Shown piece by piece: positions 11,217-24,460 of a DNA stretch of 64,000 nucleotides (the first letter of the stretch is position 1; each line of letters begins with the position of its first letter). Below the pieces are notes generated by a model. That model saw only the letters and a list, made by a program, of their open reading frames with translations. It searched no databases and was not told the DNA's origin. The stretch covers positions 1 through 64,000 of the forward strand of contig JAQFVV010007261.1 in NCBI GenBank assembly GCA_028023455.1, in the 5' to 3' direction. Source of the stretch: Epiperipatus broadwayi. Taxonomy: Eukaryota > Onychophora > Udeonychophora > Euonychophora > Peripatidae. A program made the position numbers and the translations under genes.

Positions 11217-12113
11217 CACCTGGGTCTCGTTTTATGTGGATTATTTTAATGTGATTGTGAAGTTATGTGATTCATGTTTCTTCTTAATATTTTTCATATT
11301 TCACTATATTTATTAGATATCAAGAAATTTAAATTATTACTAACTTATTTAGACTTGAAATATTTTTTCTTTTCAAAAATATAACATTATATTACCAGCT
11401 AATGTGAATATGACCTGAAGATGTATTTAGACTCTTAGCTTCTATGTAAATAACCTGCTTATACTAATGACCAAATAATAATAATAATAGATTTATAAGT
11501 ACATATAAAAGTATCACAATAAATATTCAAAAATTTTAAACTTTTAAAATGTATTTTGTTAAATATTAACAGAAATAAATATTTTTTTAGATTTTTAAAA
11601 TAAATAATAACGCAAATTTTATTGATTTTATAAACTGAAAATAATCTTTCTAATGATAATGTATAATTTGTTTTGTTTTGATTGCAATTTCATTTTTTTA
11701 ATATAGAAAGGGAAAACCATTAACACAGCTCAAGACTGAAAGTGGCGCTAGTTGTACACACATCACGAATCTGATTTCTTACTAGTTCACAAATGAACAC
11801 ACATTTTCAAGCAGTGGTAATGATATAAAATATGTATGAAAAAATGTTAAATTAAATACTGTAGTTAATAAAAAAAGTAAAAAAAGTTTGTCTTGTATTA
11901 ATTTTTGTCAAATATTTGAAATTTTTTATTAGTCATACTTTATTTTTTTACTTTTTTAATGTGAATTTTAAAGTAATTTTTCCTTGTTGCTTTGCTTTTA
12001 TGTGACTTCTGAAAATTACTGGAACATATCCCCCATTTTTCAAGGTAATTTACGTTTACTTTTGTGCACATTTTCTGAGGAACCTATCTACCGCATAAAA
12101 TGAGACCCAGGTG
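11217..12113. mobile_element. Tigger/pogo-like non-autonomous DNA transposon, copy 1
   Basis: The 897-bp element starts CACCTGGGTCTCGTTTTATG and ends with the inverted counterpart CATAAAATGAGACCCAGGTG. It is flanked by TA on both sides (11215-11216 and 12114-12115), the target duplication of Tc1/mariner-superfamily elements. The inner TIR (CTCGTTTTATG, then repeated 'tgcgatt'-like blocks) resembles the CTCGTTTTATTGCG ends of Tigger elements. The interior is AT-rich with no transposase frame, so it would depend on a transposase elsewhere. A second copy lies at 56606-57505. Confidence 0.8.
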
Positions 12114-12115
12114 TA

Positions 12116-14184
12116 TATATGTTTAGCTATTGTAATAATGAATTTGTTATAGTGATAATCTTGAAAGCATTCAGTAAAGAAATTAGTGTAAAATTTTAAA
12201 TGCCTCTAGACTTTAATTTGGCATAAAACATTTTTATAAGATAGCAAATGTTTGTTGTTGTAAAGACTTGTGAAAAATATATTTAAATACTGGGTCAAGA
12301 AACTGTCCATAAACTTTACAAGTAAATGAATATTACATTTTATCATAGCCATTTTATTTATTTTTAAGCTGGTTTAGTAGTAGTTTGATGTTTTCAATAG
12401 AGTAGTCTGTTACAAAAATTATAATTTTTTCATTTCTATCTCATAAATATTAAGGAATGTAGAATAATTATTTACAAAATTATTAGCTAATTGTAAAATA
12501 GTTTCTGCAAAAACCTTTTCTTATGTGTTTTTCGCTAGTAACAAAAAGCATTTAAAATAAAGTATTATTTTTGCTAAGGACTGTAGAAAATAAATAACAG
12601 ATATAGAAAAAATTGATAGAAATATATGTATATTTATAGTAAAATTATTGTTAACTTTATGTACATATTGTATTAGGATGAAAAAGATACCTTTATTTCA
12701 CCATTAGGGATAAAACAAAACTTAAATAAAGTATATATATATATATATCCAAATCTTAGTGTTGCAGGAAGCAGTTAATTTTATTTTTTCAATATCATTG
12801 AAAAGTTGTAGTGCTTAGGTTAGCTTATATTTGGCTTCCTTTATATATTTTTTGAAAGTTTATATATATATATATATATTAGATGTTATTTTTTAGTAAG
12901 CACTAATTCACATAAAAATATAAATAATTAATAATTATTTTTCATTAGATTTATAAATTATTAGTTTCATTATCTTTTGATAATATTTTGATATAATACA
13001 AAATGATCCCTTTTTCAAATTTTTTTCTATTCATATATTCTAAATATTTATTTGTAGAAATTTCAACTAATGCCTACTTTTATATTTCAAACATATAATC
13101 AATATTTATAAATGTTTAAAAGTTATTAAGAGTTTTTTTTTTTTTGTATTTGAATACATTCAAAATTTAATTGTATATTATAGTTTTGTTATATGTTTTT
13201 TATTGGTTTTTAAAATTATATATATATTGAATTTATCTGTCATTGTTTAACTTTTTTTTTAATTATTAATTGTTAAATGCAGAATTTTGGGTTTCTGTAG
13301 TTTAAATTATACAACTTTTTTTAATGTAGTTTAAAATGTATGTATTAAATGTAATCCCATGGTGTAAATGCATAATATTTGAGTTTCAAACTATTTATTA
13401 CATTACAATTATTAGCAATTGTAATTTGCTTCAGTGAAATAGAAACAAATTTTACTAAAGCAAACTGAGTTATTAATACTTTGATAAATTAAAGTAATAT
13501 ATTTTTGTAACTTAAAATATATTTGATTTATGTTGTAAACAAATATAAATTATAGATTTTCAGAATATTTTTTAAAAAAATCAAACTCCAAATTATTTTA
13601 TTATTATTTGAATTTAGTTTTATGTGCAGATAAAAGTGAATACCAGAACTTTTAAGATAGACAACTTCTTTGGCTCATTTAATTAGAGAAAAATATGCCA
13701 CAATAATGTAACCATAATTTAAAATACAAAACAAACTATTTTTATGGCCGAAAGACATAATTGCCATGTTGAATTAATATTTAAATAATATATTTTCAAA
13801 AAAAAAAGGGGGGAGGGTGAGTAATCTGATAAATTAATGGTAAATTTAATAATAAATAAGACAATTTAAGGAAGTCAAAGTTATCATTACAGATATATTT
13901 TTAAATATTTTCTTTCCACTATTAGATTTAAATTCTGTTCTTTATAAAATAAAGATTTAAAATTTTTGTGATTGTGTTTATTAAGTATACTTAATAAAAA
14001 AGCATCAAATATAAATACCCAAAGTAATCATTCCAATCATTCGAGAAAATAAACTAAGATTATTTTTTTCTCAGCTAGAAACCAATTTATAATATTTAAG
14101 TGATAAGAGTAACTTTGTTTTTAGAAAAAAGTGGAGAAATCGGCAAGAATCTCTTAGTTAAGTTTATGAAATTTCTAATGACTG
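12116..14184. other. AT-rich non-coding stretch
   Basis: No coding frame, RNA gene or clear repeat family recognised. It has (TA)n runs near 12732-12748 and 12860-12880, poly-T runs near 13133 and 13251, and a purine run near 13798-13820. Confidence 0.6.
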
Positions 14185-14420
14185 TTGCCTTTGGCAAGAT
14201 GGCTCAGTTGGTTAGAGTGTTACCTTAAAATCAACATTCAAGAATCTAAGGGCCCAGGTTCAAATACTATGCTAGTATTGTCACTGGTCAAGCCAGCAAC
14301 ACCTGAAGAAGAGGGAAAAATAATACCTCTCGAAACGTTGTGCATATACTAACTTGTTTAATGTGCTATTACTAACAGTTGAATATATTTGGAATATGTA
14401 AATAAAGTTACATTTTTCTA
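14185..14420 (+). mobile_element. tRNA-derived SINE
   Basis: The head looks like a tRNA. GGCAAGATGGCTCAGTTGG followed by TTAGAGTG gives an A-box, and GGTTCAAATAC, about 50 bases on, gives a B-box, so an internal Pol III promoter is likely. After the tRNA-like part comes a body containing ACCTGAAGAAGAGG and CTCGAAACGTTGTG, a layout seen in the conserved central regions of several metazoan SINEs. The 3' part fades into AT-rich sequence (about 14420). The anticodon loop is distorted, so this is not a working tRNA gene. The LINE that would mobilise it is not identified. Confidence 0.65.
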
Positions 14421-14971
14421 GACATTCAATACTCAAATTAAATGCAGGGAATTGTCCAATATAAAAATACAACTGCTATAAATATTGTTTTATCCTTTTA
14501 TAAGATATGAAATGTTTTTCAATGTTATTTTTTGTTCATTTGTTTTACAAATAAATTAGTCCTGAAAAATATAGATAAAAGAGATAACCAGATATAAAAT
14601 GAATGAAATAAATCATTGAATTATGTTATTGACAAATGTAATAAATTCTACAAACATTTTAATAAATTGTATGTTTGTATACATATATGGGGACCATACA
14701 TCAATATTTTCGGATCTTCGTTATATAATGTTCAAAATACTCCTCTTAATGTTAATCATTTATTTAAAAGAATGAACTTTATCCATCAATAATATTTTAT
14801 TCTAAATTTCTCAGGTAGCATAATAAATTTTATGGAAATAAATATCAATATTAGTCACTGGGATATTGCTGCTTATTAAAATTCAAAATTTATATAGAAA
14901 AAAAAAATTAAAAAAGAAAGCCTACATCTTACAAGGAGGCATGGTAAATTTTATATTACCTATATTTTATA
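14421..14971. other. AT-rich non-coding stretch upstream of LINE copy 3
   Basis: Nothing recognised apart from AT-rich sequence. The last part (about 14900-14971) may be the 5' UTR of the following LINE. Confidence 0.5.
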
Positions 14972-17317
14972 ATGGATCAGTTAGAAAAGATCAACATGCA
15001 GGACAACGTTGAGTGCAATCAACAGCATGGAAAATTAACGTTAAACAATAGCGATAATTTAGATTTAATGAATATAAAACTTAGAATCAGTTATAAAGCC
15101 TTTAACCTTAAGAAAAACAAATAAATCAAAGAAAACAGTTTATATCAAAATAATACTGCAGATAATTCTAATTCACCAGATTTAATGTCTGCAAACTATA
15201 TTACTAAAGACAATCAAGGTCAAGAATTAATGTTAAAATCTGATTTTCAACCCACTAATAAAAATGCACTAGAACATAATTCAAACTTTAATTTCATTTA
15301 ATAGTTCGACGCAGAATTCCTCAAACTATACTCATACCAAATCTGACCCAGAAATTCCAAAGGATAAACTTTCTCTGCAGTCCATTGTTGAAACTGAATA
15401 TAGTGATCGCAGTAATGGAGTTATTCATGAAGAAGCACACAAAATGCAAGTAATACATGATAATATTGAGTTAGGAAAATATTAACATAATAAAATAAAT
15501 GAAATTTCTAGTACCAACAGCTCTACTTATGCCAATATACCCAAAACTAAATTTTGTTTAAAAGCCTCAGAAAACACATCTATAGTTAATGATAATATTA
15601 CACTGCTTAATCTTTTAGAAGTTGATTTAGACCAAAATATCTCTACTAAAAGATCATCTAACCATACATATACATTCAATACACAGGAATTGTAGTGAAC
15701 AGCAGTATCAAGATCTCAACCAATGTTTTAATGGTACTATATTTAATATTTTATATAAGTCACTGCTTAACTTTAATAGTGATAAAAATTTAATTTTTAC
15801 TGTCACTGATCCAAACTGTACAATAGTGAAATTTCCAACAGAGCAACTCTTTGAGATTATTAAAAGTAATCACTTGGGAAATGGTATACATAGGATTTTA
15901 AACCATCCCAATGACCACTATATAGCACTGGAATTCAATAATTGGGCAGACAAAAATTATTTTAAAAATTACATCAAAACATTAAATGATAAATTTATAT
16001 GTTGTTTTCATCTGTCTAGACCAAATGTACTACATGGTAGAATTAAAAACTGTCCCATGAATTTTTATCAAGAGCATCTCCAGGATTCTCTTAAAGTCTT
16101 TGGTACTGTAAGCAAGTTCATCTACTTTCCAGCAGAAGTAGCCAGGTTGCAAATACTTTCCAATATAGCTTCATTTCAAAATGAAATAAAATGTATCTCC
16201 TACTGATATACCAACTGTGATTTTTCATAAAGGCTCACCAATGATATATCATTTTGGGGAGTAAGGCCTCAATGTTTTTTTGTCTAGAGAGGACACACTT
16301 AGTCAAAGGCTACCAATCTAGAGTATTTTCAGAATGTGGAAGTAAAAAACTATCATAAATGTAATAGAAATATCACCTTAGCATAGCATAACCATGCTCA
16401 AACACACAATCTCCCTCACTTAATGACAGATTGACCACAGAATCCAGCAATACCATTGTCAATATGAAGTGTCAAATTGATCAATGCAAACATCAGTCTC
16501 CTGACAGCCTGAAAACACAAAGATAAACAAGAGAAAATAGTCTACAACATGACTGCAAGAGACCTCTCTTGAAGATGAATTTCAGTACTTCCCTGCCTCA
16601 AGCCAGAAGAATAATAAGCAAAGTCAAACACACAAGCTAGGAAAAACAGTGCCTCAAGCTGATACATTGGAAACAAAGTGACAATTAATAAATGAGAATG
16701 CTTCCTTGGAAGATCACTCAGGTTATCAGGAAAATGATACAACATCAACAGCAAATCATATCTATAAGCCTCTGAAGACAATTATAGTTAAACTACAGAT
16801 TAAGGTTGCTGCCTCCAGAAATACTAGAAGTCAAAACAAACAATTTAAAATAAGTAACAATCATAGCAATCTAAATCAGACTATTAATAGTTCAGATGAA
16901 GCAACTCCAATGAAAGTTTTACCTGATAAGTTAGTTACAAATAAAAGAAAATCAGCTGTTGTACATAAGTCAAGCTCTGAGGATGAGAAAACTCAAGGGA
17001 AGAAAAATAAATGTCAGGCCTTCATTCAGAAGAATAAAACTAAAATACCAATTTTTAAAAATAAAAGCCCTGATATGGAGGACCATTTGAATGATGAGGA
17101 TAGTAATAAATTGAATACTATAATACCAAGCAAGCTTAATGAGAACTCACATCAAACCAGTGAAGAATATTGTCTAGACAACAGCTCCTTGACAGATTTC
17201 ATAGTACAAGGAGACAGTTCAGATTGTAGTTGGAGATCCAGATTACTCCAACTAAATTTAGCAACTTCCTTATACAAATCACATTCTGTGAACCTCTTTA
17301 TTTTTGTGGTAGCATAA
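14972..17317 (+). pseudogene. LINE ORF1 relic
   Basis: Starts with an ATG at 14972 (MDQLEKINMQDNVECNQQHG), with a stop at 15122-15124. Coding-like pieces continue through 15826-16206 (homologous to the ORF1 of the minus-strand LINE), a damaged stretch at 16207-16700, and an open frame at 16706-17317 of about 200 residues. That last frame is hydrophilic and low in complexity (runs of K, N, S, D and E, such as STSKSSSEDEKTQ-like text near 16970-17010) and ends just before ORF2. The AT-hook-like repeats of the other copy are not evident. Function would be RNA binding, by analogy with other LINE ORF1 proteins only. Confidence 0.55.
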
Positions 17318-17326
17318 AGTCTTTAA

Positions 17327-17990
17327 TTGTCAATTAATGTTGTTGGAATTAATGTTAGGGGTTTGAATACCTTGTACAAGGCCTATGCTATTAAGAAATG
17401 GGTTAAAATTAACAACCCATTTATATTCTTTATGAGTGAAACAAAATTTCACCAAAATACAGATCCCAGAATAAAAAAAAAACACCTAGATTCCCTCAGA
17501 TACATCACTCTTTTTGTAAACTTAACCCCTGCCAGAGGGGTTGATATGATATCAATAAAAATATCCTCTAAATAACTTTACAATATTTTATATTGATGCT
17601 AATCTCCTTGCAATTGTTGCCACATATCAAAATTTTATCATTAACATAATTTATGTTTATGCTGATAGATCCTGCAGCACTATAATTTAGATTGTTAATA
17701 CAGTAAATATGGTAATGGTAAATAATAATAGACCCACACTAATTTTTGGAGATTTTAATATTAATTATCCCAAATTTAAAAGAGTTATATTCACATAATA
17801 GATAGAACAGTTATGAGTGATGATGGTTACCTTCCCAATGATTCTTATTCATATACTACAAAATACAAAACATTAATAGACCTTTTTTTCACACACCGGA
17901 TATCCATTTTCTAATCACAGCCAAATTGGAAACATGTAATATTTTCAGATTATCTTGCCCTAAGTATTCAGATTGAAGCAGCTAACAACA
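17327..17990 (+). pseudogene. LINE ORF2 AP endonuclease domain, damaged
   Basis: The frame reads SINVVGINVRGLN, then IFFMSETKFHQ (the Glu of the SETK block binds the metal), and after a stop and frame change FGDFNINY, with GDFN at 17748-17759. The final motif reads FSDYLAL at 17942-17962, so the catalytic His of SDH is Tyr here (17951-17953), whereas the minus-strand copy keeps SDH. No ATG sits at the expected start. The domain is inactive. Confidence 0.65.
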
Positions 17991-18199
17991 TAGTCTACCC
18001 CACCAGTAACACTATTAGAATGCCAACAAAATCTACAACAGAAGCAATTCCATCTGAAGCATACATATACTTCAGGAAAATAATTATACTTAACAGGCCT
18101 ATTGAAGAGGCATGGTTTTCCTTCATTGGCATCCTACAATCAATAATATTTTATCACTCACTCAAATGAAAGGGTCCAATAGCGCTCCTCAAGGATCTA

Positions 18200-20534
18200 G
18201 ATGAGCTGAGTAATAGAATGAAAGCATACACTTCTATTTCATACACAATTGATGACCTCATATCTATTAAGCAACAATACAGAGCCAAGCAGAAGGCTTT
18301 TGCTGACTACCTGTCTATTAAGAGAGTCAAGGTCTTTCTTGACCAACAAAACTGCTGGATGAGAGACTACCTGTGTTGGGCACTGGGGGCTGTCAGATCC
18401 CCTCCTACTTTCACAATTGTTAACATAGATGACAAAACCTTTGTTGTATCACCAATGATAAATCACCTTTTTTGTATCACCAATGATAAATCATAATACA
18501 CAATTTTTTTTGATATAAACTTCAAAAATCCAATCAAAACATCTTTCCTACTATAGATGATCTGGTATGTCAAGATGATCATGGTATCACTGAACCAATG
18601 TTAAAAGCTAAACTCCAAGAACTGCCAGACATAATTTACCTTGGGATACATGAAATCCCATGCTTCTTATTAAACCATCTAAGCCACTTTACAATTCCTA
18701 TGTTAAACAAGATGATGAACCACCTAGCCCAGAAGAAACATACAATACCACACTTATACCATATAGCCTTAGTTTTTTTTTAAAAGAATGAAGATCCTCA
18801 TACTTTCAATAACATCCAGCCAATTTCCATGTCTCTTCTTATCATCAAAATTTTAGAATCAGTTATTAAAGATACAATTCTAGAAAAAAATCTTAGAAAA
18901 TATCTCACCATCACAATACGCTAAAAAATATTCTTCACCTATATTAGCCATTGGCCAGATCAAAATACTAATTGATTATGTTAGGCAGCACAGAAAACAG
19001 GCAGTTGTTGCAATACAACTTGATATCAATGCAGTGTTTGATTCTGTTAACACTAACATACTCTTGAACATACTAAAACATCAAATTCCTACCTCCACTA
19101 TTCAATCATAGGGAAACAGCCATCTCCTTGAATGGCAATCTTCTTTCAACTTAATACATTGATACCACAGGTTCTTCCCTCAGTGTCCTTTTGTTTATAG
19201 CTTATATAGATTATTTACTACAGTCATTGCTAAACAACTTCCAGGTGTACTCATTTCTAGATTAGCAAGGCGAATAAAGACCATAGCTTATATGGATGAT
19301 ATCATTATCTTCCTTCCTTCAGTTAAATACATATCTAAATTATTCGCTATACTGGATCAATACACAGCAGAATATGATCTTACCTTTAACCTAATAAATC
19401 AGCAACTTGGAAGGTATATTCAGAACAGAAATTAACTTCAAAATTTACAGCCAATTCCACAAAAGTTCTTAGGATTTGCGATACATAAAACATGCACTCA
19501 AATGTCTTGATATATACAAAATAACATCATACACTCCATGGAAAGCCTTACCAAGCATCTGTCCAAGGTCTATCTCTCCTTGCATGGCAAGATAATACTC
19601 CTAAATATGAAGATCATGGCTAAATTGAACTATTACTTGCCAATCATTAAAGCCATCAAAGTCTTCATTAGAAAGTGAACTCATTGGCAGCTAGGCTTTT
19701 CTGGAGTGGTAGAGTTACTGGAATGTAATTTTATTGACAGTACAATGGCCTGTCCTATCACTCCATATAAGCTATCCTTGTCCAAAAGACTTTCAATTTT
19801 ATATCCATGTTAATCAGATTTTTTGGATATTTTCAGGTTATCCAGCCAATCACTCCCACATAGACTACCTCCCAAAGCATTGAATTTCCTTGATGTAGCA
19901 GTGCAGTTAATTAAAAAACTAGATGGTCATTATAAATGACACATTCAATAACCAGATTAGCATCTGGTATGCTCATAAGCTTATAAATCCGATAATCATT
20001 TCAACATGATCTGATCTTAGAATTACCAACAAGAAAGTTATTTCACTATTTAGATCATGGTACATGGAGCCAAAATACTTGGACTTTATTATTAAAATCA
20101 ACTTGAACTCCATAAGCATCTACTAGTTCCTTTGCTATAGACATGTAATTAACCAAATTGATCCTATTTGTTCCCTCTGTTAGATACATGATGAAACTTT
20201 CAATCATCTGATTCATGCATGTTCTGGACACTGGAAAGCCAGGAAAGTGATAATAAACAATCTCAAAGTAAATTACTATCTTGTCACCTCACTACAAGAT
20301 AGCACAAAATCTAAGTTGATACCAATTTTAAGGCTTTCATTATTCCTTAATTATGTCTTCTGGACCACCTGCTGTAAGAAAGTGTTTAATTCAGCACAGA
20401 TTCAGGAGGATGACTTTATAATCAAAAAACTCATTAGGATTAAACACCGGAATAAGTTACTAGATCCTAACATCAGATTTTACCCAGACATGAAATCAGA
20501 TTACGTTGATGGAATGATGCCTTGTAATATATAG
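18200..20534 (+). pseudogene. LINE ORF2 reverse transcriptase and C-terminal region, damaged
   Basis: Pre-RT segment 18218-18496 (ISIKQQYRAKQKAFADYL). RT begins near 18600 (PMLKAKLQELPDIIYLGI), with ISMSLLIIKILESVIKD-like sequence near 18815-18870. The block QLDINAVFDSVN lies at 19016-19050 and AYMDDIIIFLPS at 19286-19321, with YMDD at 19289-19300, matching the minus-strand RT. Distal pieces include a C-x2-C...H...C knuckle near 20168-20235 and an open tail at 20247-20534. Catalytic aspartates survive, but stops are frequent. Confidence 0.65.
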
Positions 20535-20940
20535 TGTATCTTATTATTTCAAAGTACAAACACTTGTGACATTCATTCAGTAAATGATAAATTGGATACA
20601 GAATTCTAGTGACACTGCACAATAGTTTTTAATGATGTAAAGATTTTACCATCTTTCTTTAGTGAAGACCATGAACATAGTTTATCACGTAGCTGAGTAC
20701 AGCATCTGCCAAGATTGTATGGGTGATTTATTAGTCTACATGCTTGGTAACAGTAGATATGGTTTATTGTATATTATTTATTTGCATGATTACTACTATA
20801 TTTTTTCATATATCCTAATGCATGGCTTAGATGTTGTACACATTTTATATCTTATGATTAACATTTGTACCTTTTATCTCTATTTACACATTATATCACT
20901 GAATAAATTATTGAGAATAAAATCCATCTATTATTAGTTA

Positions 20941-21480
20941 TCTGCGTTGATTCTACCTATTTGAAGTATTTCATTTTCAAATGGCTTCAGACAACTCTAC
21001 AAAAAATAGTAACTATTTTTTTTAATATATACCTTTTTATCATTATTTTAAGATAAATCCTACATTTGACAAGTTTTGAATGAAATATAACATTTCCTAG
21101 TAATATTAAAAGAATTTTTTAGCTCTTTGATTATTTTTTTACTTAATGCATTTTTCTTCCTCCCATTTCCAAACTAAAATAGAATATATTTGGAACAGAC
21201 CATATGCAAAAAAAAAAAAAAAAAACAGATTAGAAACTTAATTTAAACCTAAAAAAATATTTTAAAAAAAAATCTTTTCTATAGAAAATAATAAATAAAT
21301 CTTTCATATAAAAGTCTTTTTAAACTATTAATTCAGGCGATTCAGTATATATGTATTAATAAATAATATTAAGATTGAATATCATTTAAAAATATCATTA
21401 TATACCAAACTTTAATTTAGATATATAAAATTAACCCTTTAATTTTATGTTGTTAAGATTAATAGTTATAATCTTAACAT
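20941..21480. other. AT-rich non-coding stretch
   Basis: No gene recognised. It contains an 18-base A run near 21209-21226. Confidence 0.6.
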
Positions 21481-21522
21481 ATAATATTTAAATACAAGTA
21501 TAATTAATATATTTGGAGTTTA

Positions 21523-21700
21523 GATGTAATATAGGGGATTTGAACACACACTTTCAAGTTCTCTTCAACTATCCATTCTATCTCATACAACAAAAATCCA
21601 TATATTGGAAATCATTTATCTTTTTCACATGTATGTGATCATATGTATCGGTTGTATGAGATAGAGTGAATAGCTGAAGAGAGCTTGAAAGTCTTTAACA
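21523..21700. mobile_element. palindromic MITE, copy 1
   Basis: Inverted-repeat element. The left arm (about 21523-21592) contains CTTTCAAG...CTATCC...TATCTCATACAAC. The right arm (about 21650-21698) is its complement (GTTGTATGAGATAG...GAGCTTGAAAG). The central loop is about 57 bases. Same family as 52618-52812, 53600-53791 and part of 54030-54212. The distal right arm is eroded. Confidence 0.65.
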
Positions 21701-22208
21701 TATAAAAAAAGAAAGAAAAAATTTTCACATATGTTAAGTAATTGCTAATTATATTATGTTTGATGGAATTAATATAATTAGCTTCATGTATTTTCCTTTA
21801 AAGTAGATTAAAGAATCTAGCAGAATGAAAATATATGAAATTAATTACTTTAACTACAATAAACACATTGTATGAATGCATATAAAACATCATTTAACTT
21901 AATAATTGGTTAATTAAAAACAAATGGAAATTATGTAATATATAGGGTTTTTTCCTCTTTGTACATTCTGTAGGATTATTATAAGAAATTTAATTGGAAA
22001 ATGAAGGGTAAATAGAGAAAGAAAGAAAAAATATGTTGTATATCTGTAAGCATTTGGATTGTTTTTATTATTATTTGTTGTAGCAAATTGTACATATAAA
22101 AAGATAAATATTACTATGTATGCATATAAATTGAAACTAAAATAGTTTACATCGCATTGATTAGGACCAAAAATATTGCTTAGAAAAGCTTTTTTGTATT
22201 ATTCTTAT

Positions 22209-22240
<32 letters not shown>

Positions 22241-24460
22241 ATTACGGATGATACATAATGATATTTTATTGGATATTATATTGCATGATTTATTTAAAAA
22301 TATATGTGGCTATGTATGCACACTTTCATATTTGAAAATCACTTTGATATATTTTCTAATATATTTAATTACGCTTTGTTGATTATAGTTTTAGATAATA
22401 TGTCAGTGGTGAACTCATCCCGGAAACCAATGTAGTTTTCCATTTAATTTCTATGCCAATCTCAATTGTACTCCAAATATGTCCAGTGCTTATGAAATTT
22501 AATATATTTTTATAATTTACTTAAAAAAAATAGCGTTAATATAAAGTTCCATTTAGATATTTACAGATATTTTTATTTGCAATCTGTAACAGTTTTGATT
22601 TTAATTATACAAATAATAAAATGCAAGAGAAATTATTTTAAAACCAAGGTTCAAGATTTTATAAATCTTATTTCACTACTTATTCAGAAATAAAAAAAAA
22701 ATATTTGATTGATATTTGTTTTGTGGACATTTTGAAGTTCAAATCAAATTATGGTTATCATAGAATAAAACACTTTTACTCTCATTGTTTCCTGTTATGC
22801 CCATATGCAATGTAGCTACTTTTTGAAAAATTTTACTTTTATCTGCATTTCATGAGTCTTAAAGCAATGGGCAACACAATTTCAAAAAACATTATTTTCT
22901 TTTATTTGATAAAATAAAAAAACTTAATTATAACAAGAATAAAATAACAGAAGAATTACATATACTAACCAAGACAATTGTTGAAAGGAATATATATCAA
23001 AGTCTTGCAGAGAATTCATACTTAGAAAAAGTTCTTGTAATCATTTTTGATGAAGGAGTACTCTTGTCAACAGTGCATTTAAATCTTCATTTATCAAGGT
23101 ATGATCACTGTAAAGTAGCAGAAGAAAGTGATACACAGAGCATGCAGACATGCTTTCAGTGAATTAAAATTTAAATGTGATTATTTATATCCAAATAGGA
23201 AGTGGAAAGGAGAGGTAACTGTATATTATTTGAATTTTTTAATATATATATATATTCATGTGTAAAAATATAGTGTTAGGACCATCATTTGTCAGTGATT
23301 AATGGAATAAAGATATGAATGATAACGTGGGGAAAAATAACATTATTTCTAAGGCATATGATCAAAAAATAATAATAATAATAATAACAATAATATCCAT
23401 AATACTTGTTTGTTTATATATAATTTTTTTATATGGAATTATTTTCTTCTTGCTGATAATGATCATTTTTACTTCATCTTTCTATATATATATATATATT
23501 ATTTTTCTCTCTTATTTAATGTAAACTACTACTAACAACAATAACAACAACAATCAAATGTCTTTAATAATAGTCCTATATTTTCATCTTACTTTGAAGT
23601 AAAATATTGCAGTCTCAGTGTCCAGATGATTTTTGGTTTTAAAAACTGCACATTTTTTTTTTTTGTTAGATACACTTAAAACATATTTGGTCACACACAC
23701 TCGCATTAATTACATGAACAAATACATCTTTAAATGACTCCAAGATACCATTTCAAGTGAACCTGAACTCTTCAATGTTTTTAGTGATCTTATGCTGTGC
23801 AATGTCTAATAAACTAAAATTATCAGCATTTGCTGATAATAAAATTATTTATATATATGCACAGAGAATAGAAGCATGCTTTGTTTTTTATAATAGGAGG
23901 TTTCTAATTTGCATTAAATTCATTTACATATTAAATATAGAGATTACTGCTAATGATTAAGAAAACTAATTTAAATTTTCAACATCCTTAAAATATTTAC
24001 TTTTAAAAACAAATTAGATTACAAATTGTAATTAAATTGGTAATTAAGTGTTGAACAATAACAATCAGAGTCATCTCCACAGGCTTTCTACAAAGTGTTG
24101 GGGAAGGGGGGGGGGTTGAGTAAAGATAATAGGAATTTACAAGATAATTTTATAATATATATATACATGCAGTTTATTTTTAAAATAATTAAGTCCAAAA
24201 TCAATTTTGTTAAAATTATTATTTTGTAATATATATATGTATTTGAAAAACTGATTGTTTAGGAATTTCCGAACAATTTTTAATTGAAGGAAAAAAAACC
24301 AACTACACTCAGCTTTGTAGAACTTTCATGTCCATTATTAAAAATAAAAAATCTAAAGTAAGTTAAAAAGTTAATTATCTTAGATATTATTTTATATTCA
24401 AAATATACATACTGAGAGTCAATATAATATTTAAAAAATCGGTACTCATCTTATAGTTAA
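21701..24460. other. AT-rich non-coding stretch with TA/TG microsatellites
   Basis: No gene recognised. Notable simple repeats: (TA)n then (CA)n near 22208-22240, (AAT)n near 23370-23387, (TA)n near 23485-23499, and a 10-base G run near 24106-24115. Short open frames are AT-rich chance frames. Confidence 0.6.

Larger units (their letters stand above)
14972..20940 (+). mobile_element. LINE copy 3, near full length and degenerate
   Basis: Plus-strand non-LTR retrotransposon of about 6 kb: ORF1 relic (14972-17317), ORF2 with AP endonuclease (17327-about 17990), pre-RT region (about 18000-18500), RT (about 18590-19520) and C-terminal region with a zinc knuckle (to 20534). The 3' UTR-like sequence ends near 20940 with AATAAAATCCATC; no long poly-A or ATT tail is visible. 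It is the same family as the minus-strand relics at 4533-10262, in inverted orientation. Dozens of stops and frameshifts make it an old copy. Confidence 0.75.

Noticed and set aside
14190-14275. Functional tRNA gene
   Set aside because: The A and B boxes fit, but the acceptor and anticodon stems do not pair and a SINE body follows.
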